A stretch of DNA of 64,000 bases from Gammaproteobacteria bacterium (GTDB lineage Bacteria; Pseudomonadota; Gammaproteobacteria; SURF-13). Below, in pieces: positions 52,345-61,560 of this stretch. Both the position numbers and the translations under genes were made by a program. The stretch lies in the NCBI GenBank assembly GCA_016195665.1, contig JACPZD010000001.1, forward strand, positions 124,001-188,000, given 5' to 3'. Below the pieces are notes generated by a model. The model was not told the origin of the DNA. It ran no database searches and was given only the letters and a program-made list of their open reading frames with translations. Each line of letters opens with the position of its first letter. The stretch's first letter is position 1.

Positions 52345-53451
52345 TTATTCGTTTAGCCGGGATTTCTCGTGGATCACTCCGCCGCCCAGACATTCCGCGT
52401 CGCGATAAAATACCACGGATTGACCGGGTGTGACGGCCCACTGGGGGTTATCAAACGCCACTTCACAGATGCCGTCCTTGATGGCGGTAATGACACAGGA
52501 TTGATCGGCCTGCCGATAGCGGGTCTTGGCCGTGCACGACGCGGGGAACTGCGGTGCGGCGCCGGCCACCCAGTGCAGATCGCCCGCCTGTAGTCGGTTG
52601 CTGAACAGCAACGGGTGGTCATGGCCCTGCGCGACGATCAACGCATTGTGCGCCATGTCTTTATCCACCACATACCAAGGGTCGCCGCTGCCGTTGCGCC
52701 GCCCTCCTATGCCTAAGCCCTGACGCTGGCCGAGCGTGTAATACATCAGCCCGTCGTGCCTGCCGATCAGCGCGCCGTCAACCGTACGGATCTCGCCCGG
52801 TTGCGCGGGCAGATAGCGGCCGAGAAACTTTTTGAAGTTGCGCTCGCCGATGAAACAAATGCCGGTACTGTCCTTCTTGGCATGATTCACAAACCCCTGG
52901 CGGGCGGCGATCTCACGGACTTCGTGTTTGGTAAGCTCTCCAACAGGAAACAATACTTTCGCCAACTGCGCCTGACCGAGGGTGTAGAGAAAATAGGTCT
53001 GATCCTTGTTCCCGTCGCGCGCCTTGAGCAGATGAAATATCCCGTCTCGCTCTTGCACACGCGCATAATGGCCGGTGGCGATCCTGTCCGCGCCGAGTTC
53101 CAGCGCGTGATCCAGAAAGCTTTTGAACTTGATTTCCTTGTTGCAGAGCACGTCCGGATTCGGCGTGCGTCCGGCGCGGTATTCCTCCAGAAAATAACTG
53201 AACACCCGCTGCCAGTATTCGGAAGAAAAATTCGCTGCGTGCAGGGCGATACCGATCTGCGCGCAGACCTGTTTGGCGTCCGCAAAATCCTGCTCGGCGT
53301 TGCACGCGTCGTCGGCGTCGTCGCCCTCCCAGTTTTTCATGAACATCCCGCGCGCATCGAAGCCCTGCCGCAGCAACAGCCAGGCCGCGACGGAAGAATC
53401 CACGCCGCCGGACAGGCCGACGACGATGCGCAGGTTTTGGTTATCAGTCAT
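52345..53451 (-). CDS. mnmA: tRNA-specific 2-thiouridylase MnmA
   Basis: 368 residues from ATG 53451 ([20 protein letters not shown]). It thiolates U34 of Lys, Glu and Gln tRNAs. The PP-loop SGGVDSS, the catalytic Cys pair in NPDVLCNKE and [11 protein letters not shown], and HYARVQE are intact. The frame is open 44 codons upstream but without family similarity. Confidence 0.96.
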   Translation of the reverse strand: MTDNQNLRIVVGLSGGVDSSVAAWLLLRQGFDARGMFMKNWEGDDADDACNAEQDFADAKQVCAQIGIALHAANFSSEYWQRVFSYFLEEYRAGRTPNPDVLCNKEIKFKSFLDHALELGADRIATGHYARVQERDGIFHLLKARDGNKDQTYFLYTLGQAQLAKVLFPVGELTKHEVREIAARQGFVNHAKKDSTGICFIGERNFKKFLGRYLPAQPGEIRTVDGALIGRHDGLMYYTLGQRQGLGIGGRRNGSGDPWYVVDKDMAHNALIVAQGHDHPLLFSNRLQAGDLHWVAGAAPQFPASCTAKTRYRQADQSCVITAIKDGICEVAFDNPQWAVTPGQSVVFYRDAECLGGGVIHEKSRLNE

Positions 53452-53491
53452 TTGGTGTTGAAGACGCGAAGCCGCCGAAGACGGGCCAAAG

Positions 53492-54091
53492 CTACTCATC
53501 AAAATCCTTCTTGTCCCGCCAGTCTTCAAGTTTCTGAATATAAGGCGGCTGGCCGTTGTCCAGAAACCACGAGTCCACGGCAAACAACGCGTCGCTGCCG
53601 GCCTCGCGTATCACCGCCGTGGTATGCGGCCAGCCGAAGATAAAAAAACCGCGGGTGGCCCGGTCTTCGACACTGTGCCACTTCAACAGCCCGTCCTTGA
53701 GCAGCATCGTTAAATAGGTCGTCGTGTTGGTGGACTCGTCAATGCAGTCCATCTGGCCTTCAATCCCAACGCCCTGAAAATTTCTGCCCTTATCTTGTTC
53801 CGTGCCGGTGAGCGGTCCGACCATGGCCTCCATAAGAGCTATGGCCTGGGCGATACGCTCCCGCTCCTGTACCGCATCGAGAGGGGGCGGCAGAAACAGC
53901 CGGCGTTCCCGTTGCCACTGTTCGGGTTGCAGGCCCACCACGGTTACACGCTTGCAGGTATGCTCGGAACATACTGAGAAGCGCGCAGGAGTAGGGTCGG
54001 TGATGATATCCGGCCTTACGAAGGTGTCGGCCAGTACCGGCTGCGCCAAGCTGGCGAGGTTGACCAACACGATTCGAGTCACGCCCCGCAT
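53492..54091 (-). CDS. Exported protein of unknown function between nudJ and mnmA
   Basis: 199 residues from ATG 54091 ([21 protein letters not shown], a weak signal peptide). Mature part includes [19 protein letters not shown], an Asp/Glu-rich middle ([20 protein letters not shown]) and [29 protein letters not shown]. Seen as a conserved hypothetical in related bacteria, without known fold. It starts 13 bases after nudJ, so it is part of the same transcript, an insertion into the usual nudJ–mnmA arrangement. Confidence 0.75.
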   Translation of the reverse strand: MRGVTRIVLVNLASLAQPVLADTFVRPDIITDPTPARFSVCSEHTCKRVTVVGLQPEQWQRERRLFLPPPLDAVQERERIAQAIALMEAMVGPLTGTEQDKGRNFQGVGIEGQMDCIDESTNTTTYLTMLLKDGLLKWHSVEDRATRGFFIFGWPHTTAVIREAGSDALFAVDSWFLDNGQPPYIQKLEDWRDKKDFDE

Positions 54092-54104
54092 GTCGGCGTG
54101 AGCA

Positions 54105-54551
54105 TCATGGCATGTCCACCAGCAGGTCGAGCGGGTAACGCCGTCCCGCCAGATAATCATCCACGCAGCGCAGCACCAGAGGACTGCGCAACCGGCTGCC
54201 CAGCGCCGTCAGCTCGTCACGGCTCAGCCACACCGCCTGCACGATACCCTCATCCAAGGGCCGACCCGTCTCCTCATCATGACAGGCGCCGGTAAAACAG
54301 ACGCGCAGATAGGTGGTCCCGGTGTGGGTGTTTTTCCAGCGATACACGCCGACCAGTGCCGTAGGCTCGAAATGCCAGGCCGTCTCTTCCAGGGTTTCGC
54401 GCGTGACCGCCTTAATCAGGCTCTCGTCCTCATCGAGGTGACCGGCGGGCTGGTTGTAGACACGCTTGCCGTCGGCGTCCTCCTCCACGATAAGGAATCG
54501 TCCCTGACGTTCCACCACTGCCGCGACGGTGACATTCGGCTTCCAAATCAT
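54105..54551 (-). CDS. nudJ: NudJ-type Nudix hydrolase
   Basis: 148 residues. Nudix box GHLDEDESLIKAVTRETLEE (about 37–56) with the REx-x-EE metal glutamates; the final glycine of the box is replaced by Thr. In E. coli NudJ hydrolyses thiamine-pyrophosphate precursors and nucleoside di/triphosphates. MIWKPNVTVAAVVE is typical of the group. First gene of the nudJ–unknown–mnmA–hflD cluster. Confidence 0.92.
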   Translation of the reverse strand: MIWKPNVTVAAVVERQGRFLIVEEDADGKRVYNQPAGHLDEDESLIKAVTRETLEETAWHFEPTALVGVYRWKNTHTGTTYLRVCFTGACHDEETGRPLDEGIVQAVWLSRDELTALGSRLRSPLVLRCVDDYLAGRRYPLDLLVDMP

Positions 54552-54664
54552 ATTTGCAAATATATCATAAAAAACGCAGACTTAGAGGTTGGGGACGAAA
54601 TGTGCCGCGCGCGAAAACTTGACTCCCTTGGCAACTCTTATCAGAATCTCTGGAAACCGCCTTG

Positions 54665-54787
54665 AGGAATCTCTGATTATTCATGTTAGACCGCCAAGAC
54701 GCCAAGAACCGTCAGGGGATTTTCGAAAACTTTTCTTGGTGAACCTGGCGCCTTGGCGGTTGGCGATGTATTTTTCAGAGATTCCCT
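54665..54787. mobile_element. CCGCCAAG element with matching ends
   Basis: Left end AGGAATCTCTGATTATTCAT, right end TTTTTCAGAGATTCCCT; 11 bases match as inverted repeats. Core CCGCCAAGACGCCAAGAA ... CCTGGCGCCTTGGCGG. It lies in the divergent gap between nudJ and ypjD, where it could affect both promoters. Confidence 0.85.
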
Positions 54788-54835
54788 AACTCACGCCCGC
54801 ACAACCGCCGTGGTCCCTGCACGTTTCTATAAAAT

Positions 54836-55648
54836 ATGAATCTAGCCATTATCAGTTTCCTCGCCGTTACGGCGTATTTGACGGCAGGCGTGGGTCTGGG
54901 GATGCGTCTTTCCCGCGGCCAGGCGGCGCCCTTTGGCAAAACACGGCTGCTGCTCCTGGGGATGGGCGCTGTGATTCTGCACGCCCTGGTGCTGTATCAG
55001 GCGATCATCACTCCGCAGGGGGCCAATCTCGGGTTTTTTAACGCCACCTCACTGCTTACCTGGATGATGGCGCTGTTGCTGCTGCTCGCCGCGCTGGTGA
55101 AGCCGATAGAAAATCTGGGCATAGCCCTGTTGCCGCTGGCCGCGCTTGCGCTGATACTGGCGGCCGTGTTTCCCAGCGACCACGTCATGTCGCTGCACAC
55201 CGGCTTCAGCGGACTGGATGTCCACATTATTATTTCGGTGCTGGCCTACAGCCTCCTAAGCATCGCGGCGGTGCAGGCCGGACTGCTCGCCATCCAGGAC
55301 ATCCACCTGCACGACAAACATCCGGGCGGCTTCATCCGCGCCCTGCCGCCGCTGCAAACCGCTGAGAAACTGCTCTTTCAAGTGCTGACGGTGGGCTTTA
55401 TCCTGCTCACCCTGTCACTGCTGACGGGCGCGATCTTTCTGGAGAATATCTTTGCCCAGCACCTGGTGCACAAGACCAGTCTTTCCATCCTGGCCTGGAT
55501 CGTGTTCGGTATCCTGCTGTGGGGCCGCTGGCGTTCCGGCTGGCGCGGGCGCAGGGCGATACGCTGGACCTTGGGCGGTTTCTTCGTGCTGGTGCTTGCC
55601 TATATCGGCAGTAAACTGGTGTTGGAACTGGTGTTGGGAATCAAATGA
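54836..55648 (+). CDS. ypjD: YpjD, CcsA-like inner-membrane protein
   Basis: 270 residues, eight predicted helices. It belongs to the cytochrome c assembly (CcsA/CcmC-like) superfamily; segment FPSDHVMSLHTGFSGLDVHI with its His pair resembles the haem-handling region of that family. Its exact role is not known. As in many gammaproteobacteria it is followed by corB (34-base gap), with which it is likely cotranscribed. Confidence 0.9.
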   Translation: MNLAIISFLAVTAYLTAGVGLGMRLSRGQAAPFGKTRLLLLGMGAVILHALVLYQAIITPQGANLGFFNATSLLTWMMALLLLLAALVKPIENLGIALLPLAALALILAAVFPSDHVMSLHTGFSGLDVHIIISVLAYSLLSIAAVQAGLLAIQDIHLHDKHPGGFIRALPPLQTAEKLLFQVLTVGFILLTLSLLTGAIFLENIFAQHLVHKTSLSILAWIVFGILLWGRWRSGWRGRRAIRWTLGGFFVLVLAYIGSKLVLELVLGIK

Positions 55649-55681
55649 AAACACTGGCAGGAAGAATGCTGTTGAGAATCT

Positions 55682-56965
55682 ATGAATGATATCCCTCTAG
55701 GTGTGCTGATCGGCGCACTGGTCTTTCTGATTTTTCTGGCCGCATTCTTCGCCGGCTCCGAAACCGGATTGCTGACCCTCAACCGTTACCGCCTGCGGCA
55801 CCTCGTCAAGATCAAACATCGCGGGGCGATACACGCGCAGGCGTTGTTGCAGCGCACCGATCGCCTGATCGGCCTGCTGATTTTGGGCAATAACTTCGCC
55901 AACAATCTGGCCACCGCCGTCGCCACCGTTATCGGTTTGCAACTGTTGGGGGAGGCCGGTGCAGCCATTGCGGTGGGCCTGCTTACCATCGTCGGGACCA
56001 TCTTCACCGACGTGGCGCCCAAGACGCTCGGCGCGCTCTACTCGGAGCGCGTCGCCTTCCCTGCCGCCTATGTGCTGCGCCCCTTGCTTAAGCTGCTTTA
56101 TCCGGTGGTGTGGCTGGTGAGCGCCCTCTCGAACGGCGTGCTGAAATTGCTGGGAGTGTCTATCGGGGCGAGTGAAAAAAACCATCTAAGTCATGAAGAA
56201 CTGCGCACCGTGGTGAACGAGGCCGGCGCCCTGATTCCGCAACGTCACCAGAGAATGCTGCTCAGCATTCTGGATCTGGAAAAGATAACGGTGGAAGACA
56301 TCATGGTGCCGCGCAACGAGATTGTGGGCCTGGATCTCAATGATGACTGGGAACAGATCCTCGCGCAGTTGACATCCAGCCAGCACACCCGCCTGCTGGT
56401 TTACCGCGACGGCATAGACAATGTGGTAGGGATACTGCATCTGCGTGAGGCGCTGCGCCTGATGTCGCGCGAGGATTTCAACAAGGAGGCGCTCAAGGAG
56501 GTCATGAAGGACCCGTATTTCGTCCCCGAGGGCACGCCGCTCAATACCCAGTTACTGAACTTTCAGCGCCAGAAACGCCGCATCGGCCTGGTAGTGAACG
56601 AGTACGGCGACATCCAGGGCCTGGTGACATTGGAGGATATACTGGAGGAGATCGTCGGAGAATTCACCTCCGACCCCTACGCCACCGTCAGCGATGTGTA
56701 TCCGCAGACAGACGGCACCTATCTGGTGGACGGCAGTACCAATATTCGTGATCTTAATAGAATGATGCACTGGGATCTTCCCACCGATGGACCCAAAACG
56801 CTCAACGGTCTGATACTCGAATATCTGGAGACCATTCCCGCGCCCGGCACCAGTCTGCGTCTGGCCGGGTATCCCATAGACATCATCCAGACCACGGAAA
56901 ACGCCGTGAAGATGGTGAAGATCAATCCGGCATTACGTATAAAAGAAGAGCATGAAGAACAGTAG
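55682..56965 (+). CDS. corB: CorB-type transporter (DUF21–CBS–CorC/HlyC domain protein)
   Basis: 427 residues. An N-terminal DUF21 (CNNM) membrane domain (about 1–190, FFAGSETGLLTLNRYRLRHL) is followed by a CBS pair (about 205–330, VEDIMVPRNEIVGLDL; VVNEYGDIQGLVTLEDILEE) and a C-terminal transporter-associated domain. CNNM/CorB proteins move Mg2+ (and Co2+). Position after ypjD is the conserved one. Confidence 0.93.
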   Translation: MNDIPLGVLIGALVFLIFLAAFFAGSETGLLTLNRYRLRHLVKIKHRGAIHAQALLQRTDRLIGLLILGNNFANNLATAVATVIGLQLLGEAGAAIAVGLLTIVGTIFTDVAPKTLGALYSERVAFPAAYVLRPLLKLLYPVVWLVSALSNGVLKLLGVSIGASEKNHLSHEELRTVVNEAGALIPQRHQRMLLSILDLEKITVEDIMVPRNEIVGLDLNDDWEQILAQLTSSQHTRLLVYRDGIDNVVGILHLREALRLMSREDFNKEALKEVMKDPYFVPEGTPLNTQLLNFQRQKRRIGLVVNEYGDIQGLVTLEDILEEIVGEFTSDPYATVSDVYPQTDGTYLVDGSTNIRDLNRMMHWDLPTDGPKTLNGLILEYLETIPAPGTSLRLAGYPIDIIQTTENAVKMVKINPALRIKEEHEEQ

Positions 56966-56970
56966 ATACG

Positions 56971-57348
56971 ATGCAAACGAAGACCGCCATGACAGATGCT
57001 CACACACAAACCGATTTGCAGCCCCTCATCAATGTCACCATCCTGGTCTATGCCTTACAGGCGGCGAGTTTTTTTCTGGGCGTCACCTTCATCGCCGCCG
57101 TCATCATTAATTATGTGAAAAGAGAGGACGTGCAGGGCACCTGGCTGGAGTCGCACTTCCGCTGGCAGATCAGAACCTTCTGGTACGGCCTGCTCTGGTC
57201 AGTGATCGGGGTTATCACCTTTCCTATATTTATAGGAATATTTATCTTCGCTGCGGACTTCATCTGGATTCTGTATCGCATTATAAAAGGCTGGTTGAGG
57301 CTTAATGATAAAAAAGAGATGTACAGCTACTCAGGAGTCACAAAGTAA
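56971..57348 (+). CDS. DUF4870-like membrane protein
   Basis: 125 residues (start 56971 or 56989). Three helices: VTILVYALQAASFFLGVTFI, FWYGLLWSVIGVITFPIF and IFAADFIWILYRIIKG, with the polar FRWQIRTF between the first two, as in the DUF4870 family (TIGR/Tic20-like). Function unknown. Its last codons form one arm of a perfect inverted repeat. Confidence 0.85.
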   Translation: MQTKTAMTDAHTQTDLQPLINVTILVYALQAASFFLGVTFIAAVIINYVKREDVQGTWLESHFRWQIRTFWYGLLWSVIGVITFPIFIGIFIFAADFIWILYRIIKGWLRLNDKKEMYSYSGVTK

Positions 57349-57509
57349 GGTTACAATTCTTTATGATGTGACTCCTGAGTAAATACCCTGTTTTACCTGC
57401 CCCCACCCTGTCTTTTGCGCTGTGCTTCCTGCGCCGCGCAAAAGTCCAGGGTGCACATCCCTGTGCACCCGTTCGGCAGCCTCGCTGCCTCACCCCCCTA
57501 CATAGGGGG
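57328..57509. repeat. Array of five perfect hairpins between DUF4870 and bactofilin genes
   Basis: In order: a 15-bp inverted repeat TACTCAGGAGTCACA (57328–57342) / TGTGACTCCTGAGTA (57367–57381); CTTTTGCGC/GCGCAAAAG (57412–57444); GGGTGCACA/TGTGCACCC with TCCC loop (57449–57470); GGCAGC/GCTGCC (57475–57489); CCCCCTA/TAGGGGG (57494–57509). The layout resembles the serial-hairpin element at 37399–37549, including a GTGC...TCCCT...GCAC hairpin. The rest of the gap to 57693 holds a promoter and no gene. Confidence 0.8.
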
Positions 57510-57630
57510 CGGGGACGCGATGGAAAGTGTAGTCTTACCTACTGACTTATATGAGTAACCCCCCCAGTGCGTCGGTCGCTCCCGGCATCCTGCCTCCCTC
57601 GACACTAGCACATCCCTGTGCGTCGGAATC

Positions 57631-57659
57631 TTGACTTTTCGGTTGTACGCTCCTAGAGT
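57631..57659 (+). promoter_or_regulatory. Likely sigma-70 promoter of the bactofilin gene
   Basis: TTGACT (57631–57636), 17-base spacer, TAGAGT (57654–57659), 35 bases before the bactofilin ATG. Confidence 0.6.
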
Positions 57660-57693
57660 TAGGTTAGTTTTGCCACCTTAGGAGGGTACGACG

Positions 57694-58188
57694 ATGTGGA
57701 AGAAGGCGGAACCGGATCACCCCGAAAGGGCCGACGCTGCACTCCCGGCCCACACCCCCGTGATGACGCGCGAACAGTGCGCGACCATAGGCTCCTCGAT
57801 CACCATCCGCGGCGATCTCAGCGGCGAAGAAGACCTGCTCATTCAGGGCCGCGTCGAGGGTAAGATTGATCTCAAGCAACACAAGGTCACCATTGGGAAG
57901 GACGGCCATATCAAGGCCGACATCTACGCCAAGGCTATCGTGATTGAAGGCGAAGTCAACGGTAATCTTTTTAGCGATGAGCAGCTCATCATCCGCAAGT
58001 CGGGCCAGGTGCGCGGCAATATCGTTTCCCCGCGCGTCACGCTGGAAGACGGCGCCAAGTTCAAGGGCAGCATAGATATGGATCAGAAACCCGCCGAGCA
58101 TCAACGCAGCTTGAGTGAAATGCCGGCTCAAGCAAAACCCGCGGCGTCTTCGATAGATCAGGTCAAGGGTCTCGGCGTAAGAAGCTGA
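57694..58188 (+). CDS. Bactofilin
   Basis: 164 residues. Central bactofilin domain (about 35–125) of repeated short strands (SSITIRGDLSGEEDLLIQG; GKIDLKQHKVTIGKDGHI; AKAIVIEGEVNGNLFSDEQ) forming a right-handed beta-helix that polymerises into cytoskeletal filaments without nucleotide. Unstructured tails at both ends. AGGAGG before ATG is strong. No M23 peptidase neighbour, which often accompanies bactofilins, is present. Confidence 0.94.
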   Translation: MWKKAEPDHPERADAALPAHTPVMTREQCATIGSSITIRGDLSGEEDLLIQGRVEGKIDLKQHKVTIGKDGHIKADIYAKAIVIEGEVNGNLFSDEQLIIRKSGQVRGNIVSPRVTLEDGAKFKGSIDMDQKPAEHQRSLSEMPAQAKPAASSIDQVKGLGVRS

Positions 58189-58213
58189 CGGTCTGGCGCG
58201 GATAGGGGGCTCG

Positions 58214-58849
58214 ATGAATTCGCTTTCAGTGAGGGCGGAGGAGAGCGAGGCGCATGAGGCCTCAACGGAGGAGATTTGTATCACGCACAGGTCCCTCGCC
58301 TTGGCCGCGCTTTGTCAACGCCTGCGTCACGACCGTAAATATCACATCCTCGACCTCGGTCCCGCGCTGGGCGCCAACGTCGAATTCTTTTCGCAGTTTC
58401 GCTGCAAACTCTACATCGAGGCTTTTTATCAAAGCGTCGCCGAAGAACTTGCTGCCACCGAGGCGGAAACTCCATCGCCCGAGCAGCTCTATCAAAAGCT
58501 GTTACCCTACGCTGCAGACATCCGCTTCGATGTGATTCTGTGTTGGGATCTGTTCAATTATTTTCCGCGTCACGAGTTGCAGGCCTTACTCAAACATCTC
58601 ACGCGATTTTGCCAGCGTGGTACCCTGCTGTTCAGTCTTGTTGCGACGCACCATCAAATACCCGCGCGGCCCATCCTGTTCAGGATTTTGGACAAGGAAA
58701 ACCTGGTCTACGAGACGGATTCTTCGGATTTGCGGCCGAGCATAGAGTATAAGCCGCGCGACCTGAAGCTGTTGATGCAGGGATTTCAAATCGCCAACAA
58801 CTTTCAACTCCGCAGCGGCATGCAGGAATTTTTGTTTATACACGGTTAG
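58214..58849 (+). CDS. Methyltransferase-like protein of unknown function
   Basis: 211 residues. HILDLGPALGANVEFFSQF resembles motif I of class I SAM-dependent methyltransferases but with D-G-P-A-L-G rather than D-G-x-G-x-G. IRFDVILCWDLFNYFPRHEL resembles motif IV, and the C-terminus is strand-rich. It may be an active enzyme or a degenerate SAM-binding protein. It lies 25 bases after bactofilin, so the two are probably cotranscribed. Confidence 0.7.
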   Translation: MNSLSVRAEESEAHEASTEEICITHRSLALAALCQRLRHDRKYHILDLGPALGANVEFFSQFRCKLYIEAFYQSVAEELAATEAETPSPEQLYQKLLPYAADIRFDVILCWDLFNYFPRHELQALLKHLTRFCQRGTLLFSLVATHHQIPARPILFRILDKENLVYETDSSDLRPSIEYKPRDLKLLMQGFQIANNFQLRSGMQEFLFIHG

Positions 58850-58909
58850 GTCTGTCCTGAGTAGCCAAGGGCTTAGTGGGATAGATCTGCGAGTCTGGTG
58901 CGTCAATCT

Positions 58910-60253
58910 ATGTCGCGCATATATCTCATGTGGGTTCTGCTGCTTATCACCCATCCGCTGTGGGGTGACGGTGCTGCAACGGGCCAAGCGGTGGTGCTGG
59001 AAATAGACGGCCCGATAGGTCCGGCGACCAGCGATTACGTACACCGCGGTTTGCAAAAGGCCGCGGACATGAATGCAGCGCTGGTGATCTTGCGCATGAA
59101 CACGCCGGGCGGGCTGGACACCGCCATGCGCAAGATTATTGCCGATATCGTAGCGGCGAAGATGCCGGTAGTGTCCTATGTCGCGCCCGGCGGGGCGCGC
59201 GCCGCGAGCGCCGGCACCTATATCCTCTATGCCAGTCACATTGCCGCCATGGCGCCCGCCACCAACCTGGGTGCGGCCACGCCGGTACAGATCGGCGGCG
59301 TGCCCAATCCCGACGATTTCGGTCAGCCGGACAAGAAGGATAAAAAAGACGAGTCCGGCGAGAAGACCGACGACGCCCTCAAGCAAAAACAGGTGAATGA
59401 CGCCATCGCCTACATCCGCAGCCTGGCGCAACTGCGCGGCCGCAATGTCGAATGGGCCGAAAGGGCGGTGCGCGAAGCCGCGAGCTTGTCCGCCGAGGAA
59501 GCCGTGCGGCAAAACGTCGCCGACCTGCTGGCGAAGGATATGAACGATCTCTTCGCCCAACTCGACGGACGCAAGGTGGATGTCCTCGGGGCGGAGATCA
59601 CCTTGCGCACCGTCGGACTTGCCGTCATCACCCTAGAACCCGACTGGCGCAGCCGCTTGCTGGCCGTCATCACCGACCCGAACGTGGCCTACATCCTCAT
59701 GCTGCTCGGCATCTACGGCCTGTTCTTTGAATTATGGAACCCGGGTTATGTCCTGCCCGGCGTGGTCGGCGGCATCTGTTTATTATTGGCCCTGTACGCC
59801 TTTCAGGTTCTGCCGGTGAATTATGCGGGACTGGGGCTGATCATTTTAGGCATTGCCTTCATGGTGGCCGAGGCGTTTGTCGGAGGCTTTGGGATATTGG
59901 GCATCAGCGGCGCGATCGCCTTTGTGATAGGCTCGATCATGCTCTGGGATACCGACACGCCGGGATTTCAAATAGACCCCTGGTTGATAGGCGCCGTCGC
60001 CTTGTTGAGCGCGGGGTTTATCATGCTGGTCGTACAGCTTGCGCTCAAGGCGCGTCAGCGGCCGGTGGTGAGCGGCGCGGAAGAATTGATCGGCAGCCGG
60101 GGCGAGGTGATCGAGGCGTTTGACAGCGTGGTGCGCGTCAGGGTGCACAGCGAGGATTGGCAGGCGCGCAGCGATGTTCCCTTGCGCACCGGTCAAAAGG
60201 TGCGTGTCACCGCTAGAGAGGGCCTTACGCTTATAGTTCGTGCCGAATCCTAA
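58910..60253 (+). CDS. NfeD-type membrane protein with ClpP-like serine protease domain
   Basis: 447 residues from ATG 58910. A signal sequence precedes the protease domain (about 25–230). The catalytic Ser is in ARAASAGTYIL and the general-base Lys is expected a little later; LRMNTPGGLDTAM is the conserved GG turn. Then come four to five helices and a C-terminal OB-fold NfeD domain (GSRGEVIEAFDSVVRVRVHS). Such proteins cut stomatin-like partners, and a slipin gene follows. The TAA stop is the start of an inserted element (TAAG). Confidence 0.92.
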   Translation: MSRIYLMWVLLLITHPLWGDGAATGQAVVLEIDGPIGPATSDYVHRGLQKAADMNAALVILRMNTPGGLDTAMRKIIADIVAAKMPVVSYVAPGGARAASAGTYILYASHIAAMAPATNLGAATPVQIGGVPNPDDFGQPDKKDKKDESGEKTDDALKQKQVNDAIAYIRSLAQLRGRNVEWAERAVREAASLSAEEAVRQNVADLLAKDMNDLFAQLDGRKVDVLGAEITLRTVGLAVITLEPDWRSRLLAVITDPNVAYILMLLGIYGLFFELWNPGYVLPGVVGGICLLLALYAFQVLPVNYAGLGLIILGIAFMVAEAFVGGFGILGISGAIAFVIGSIMLWDTDTPGFQIDPWLIGAVALLSAGFIMLVVQLALKARQRPVVSGAEELIGSRGEVIEAFDSVVRVRVHSEDWQARSDVPLRTGQKVRVTAREGLTLIVRAES

Positions 60254-60389
60254 GCAATTTCTGATTTATTCATGCTGAACCGCCAAGACGCCAAGAACGC
60301 TAAGATTTTTCCTTACAACTCAAGCTTCTTTTTTCTTGGGAACCTTGGCGTCTTGGCGGTTGACGATATATTTTTCAGGGTTTCCCTAA
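60251..60389. mobile_element. CCGCCAAG element between nfeD and slipin genes
   Basis: Left end TAAGCAATTTCTGATTTATT, right end TTTTTCAGGGTTTCCCTAA; core CCGCCAAGACGCCAAGAACG ... CTTGGCGTCTTGGCGG. The TAAG at the left end contains the nfeD stop codon. It separates nfeD from the slipin gene that is normally tightly coupled to it, and its hairpin may reduce read-through. Confidence 0.82.
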
Positions 60390-60404
60390 ATTTGGAGACA
60401 TGAC

Positions 60405-61163
60405 ATGGCCATTCCGACAGGATTTTTAATACTCGTCATCATTGCCCTGCTGGTAAGTTCCTTCCGCATCCTGCGCGAATACCAGCGCGGCGTGGTGTTT
60501 CAACTGGGGCGGTTCTGGAAGGTCAAGGGACCGGGGCTCGTCATCATCATCCCCGGCATCCAGCAGATGGTCAAGGTGGACCTGCGCACCATCGTCATGG
60601 ATGTCCCCGCGCAGGATGTCATCTCGCGCGACAACGTCTCGGTCAAGGTCAACGCGGTGGTCTACTTTCGCGTGATTGACGCGGCGCGCGCCATCATCCA
60701 GGTGGAGGATTATTACATGGCGACCAGCCAGCTCGCGCAGACCACCTTACGCTCGGTATTGGGCAAACACGAACTCGACGAGATGCTGGCCGAACGCGAC
60801 AAACTCAACGCCGATATTCAAAAAATCCTCGACGCCGCCACCGACGCCTGGGGCATCAAGGTCGCCACCGTGGAGATCAAACACGTGGACATTGATCCCA
60901 CCATGGTGCGCGCCATCGCCCGCCAGGCCGAGGCGGAACGGGAACGGCGCGCAAAGGTGATCCACGCCGAGGGTGAATTGCAGGCCGCGGAGAAACTGGT
61001 CCAGGCGGGCCAACTCATCAGTCAGAGCCCGCAGTCTCTGCAACTGCGTTATCTGCAGACGCTCACCGAGATCGCCGGCGAAAGGAGCTCGACTATCATT
61101 TTCCCCTTACCCATGGATCTCATCTCGTCGTTTTTGGATGCGGTAAGAAGGCCTCAGACATAA
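60405..61163 (+). CDS. Slipin (stomatin/prohibitin family, SPFH domain)
   Basis: 252 residues. One N-terminal membrane helix ([17 protein letters not shown]), then the SPFH domain ([40 protein letters not shown]) and a C-terminal coiled coil ([20 protein letters not shown]). It forms membrane rings or microdomains and is the usual partner and substrate of NfeD-type proteases. GGAGA before ATG 60405. Confidence 0.94.
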   Translation: MAIPTGFLILVIIALLVSSFRILREYQRGVVFQLGRFWKVKGPGLVIIIPGIQQMVKVDLRTIVMDVPAQDVISRDNVSVKVNAVVYFRVIDAARAIIQVEDYYMATSQLAQTTLRSVLGKHELDEMLAERDKLNADIQKILDAATDAWGIKVATVEIKHVDIDPTMVRAIARQAEAERERRAKVIHAEGELQAAEKLVQAGQLISQSPQSLQLRYLQTLTEIAGERSSTIIFPLPMDLISSFLDAVRRPQT

Positions 61164-61221
61164 TAGAGAACAGCTTTACAGTCCGAGCGCCTAGTTCAGC
61201 TAGGCGTGCGATGCGGGGGAT

Positions 61222-61258
61222 ACCGAACCGGGTGGATGTTTACCCGCCCGGTTCGGGT
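61222..61258. terminator. Hairpin between slipin and the first lysine-rich gene
   Basis: ACCGAACCGGG pairs with CCCGGTTCGGGT (one bulge). It lies downstream of two convergent genes and can serve both as terminator. Confidence 0.65.
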
Positions 61259-61264
61259 ATTGCC

Positions 61265-61339
61265 TTACTTCTTCTTGGCTTTCGCCTTTTTCACAGCGGG
61301 TTTCTTCTTCATTGCGGTCTTCATTTTACGTACAGGCAT
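61265..61339 (-). CDS. 24-residue lysine-rich protein, copy 1
   Basis: A 25-codon frame encoding MPVRKMKTAMKKKPAV then KKAKAKKK and stop. AAAGGAGATGACA precedes the ATG, a strong ribosome site. The product is about half lysine, with no hydrophobic core, so it must be disordered and would bind nucleic acid or another polyanion. It is similar at both ends (MPV..K, KAKKK) to the next gene, so both descend from one ancestor. Confidence 0.7.
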   Translation of the reverse strand: MPVRKMKTAMKKKPAVKKAKAKKK

Positions 61340-61522
61340 TGTCATCTCCTTTTATCTGGTTTAACAAACACATCAGGATGCCTTACAAAACATCCATGTT
61401 GGTTAATAGCGGCCTGCTTTGGAAAAACTTGAGCGTTCTCAAGGAACTGCTGAGATATCAGGAGATGGATCTGTAAAGTACAACGTCGCAGTAAAACGAC
61501 GCCTCGCGTCTATACCGCACTA

Positions 61523-61545
61523 GCAGGGTGCTTATGACACCCTGC
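61523..61545. terminator. Hairpin after the second lysine-rich gene
   Basis: GCAGGGTG / CACCCTGC with a seven-base loop, about 16 bases beyond the stop of the second lysine-rich gene on the minus strand. Confidence 0.6.
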
Positions 61546-61560
61546 CAGCCGGCAACTACT

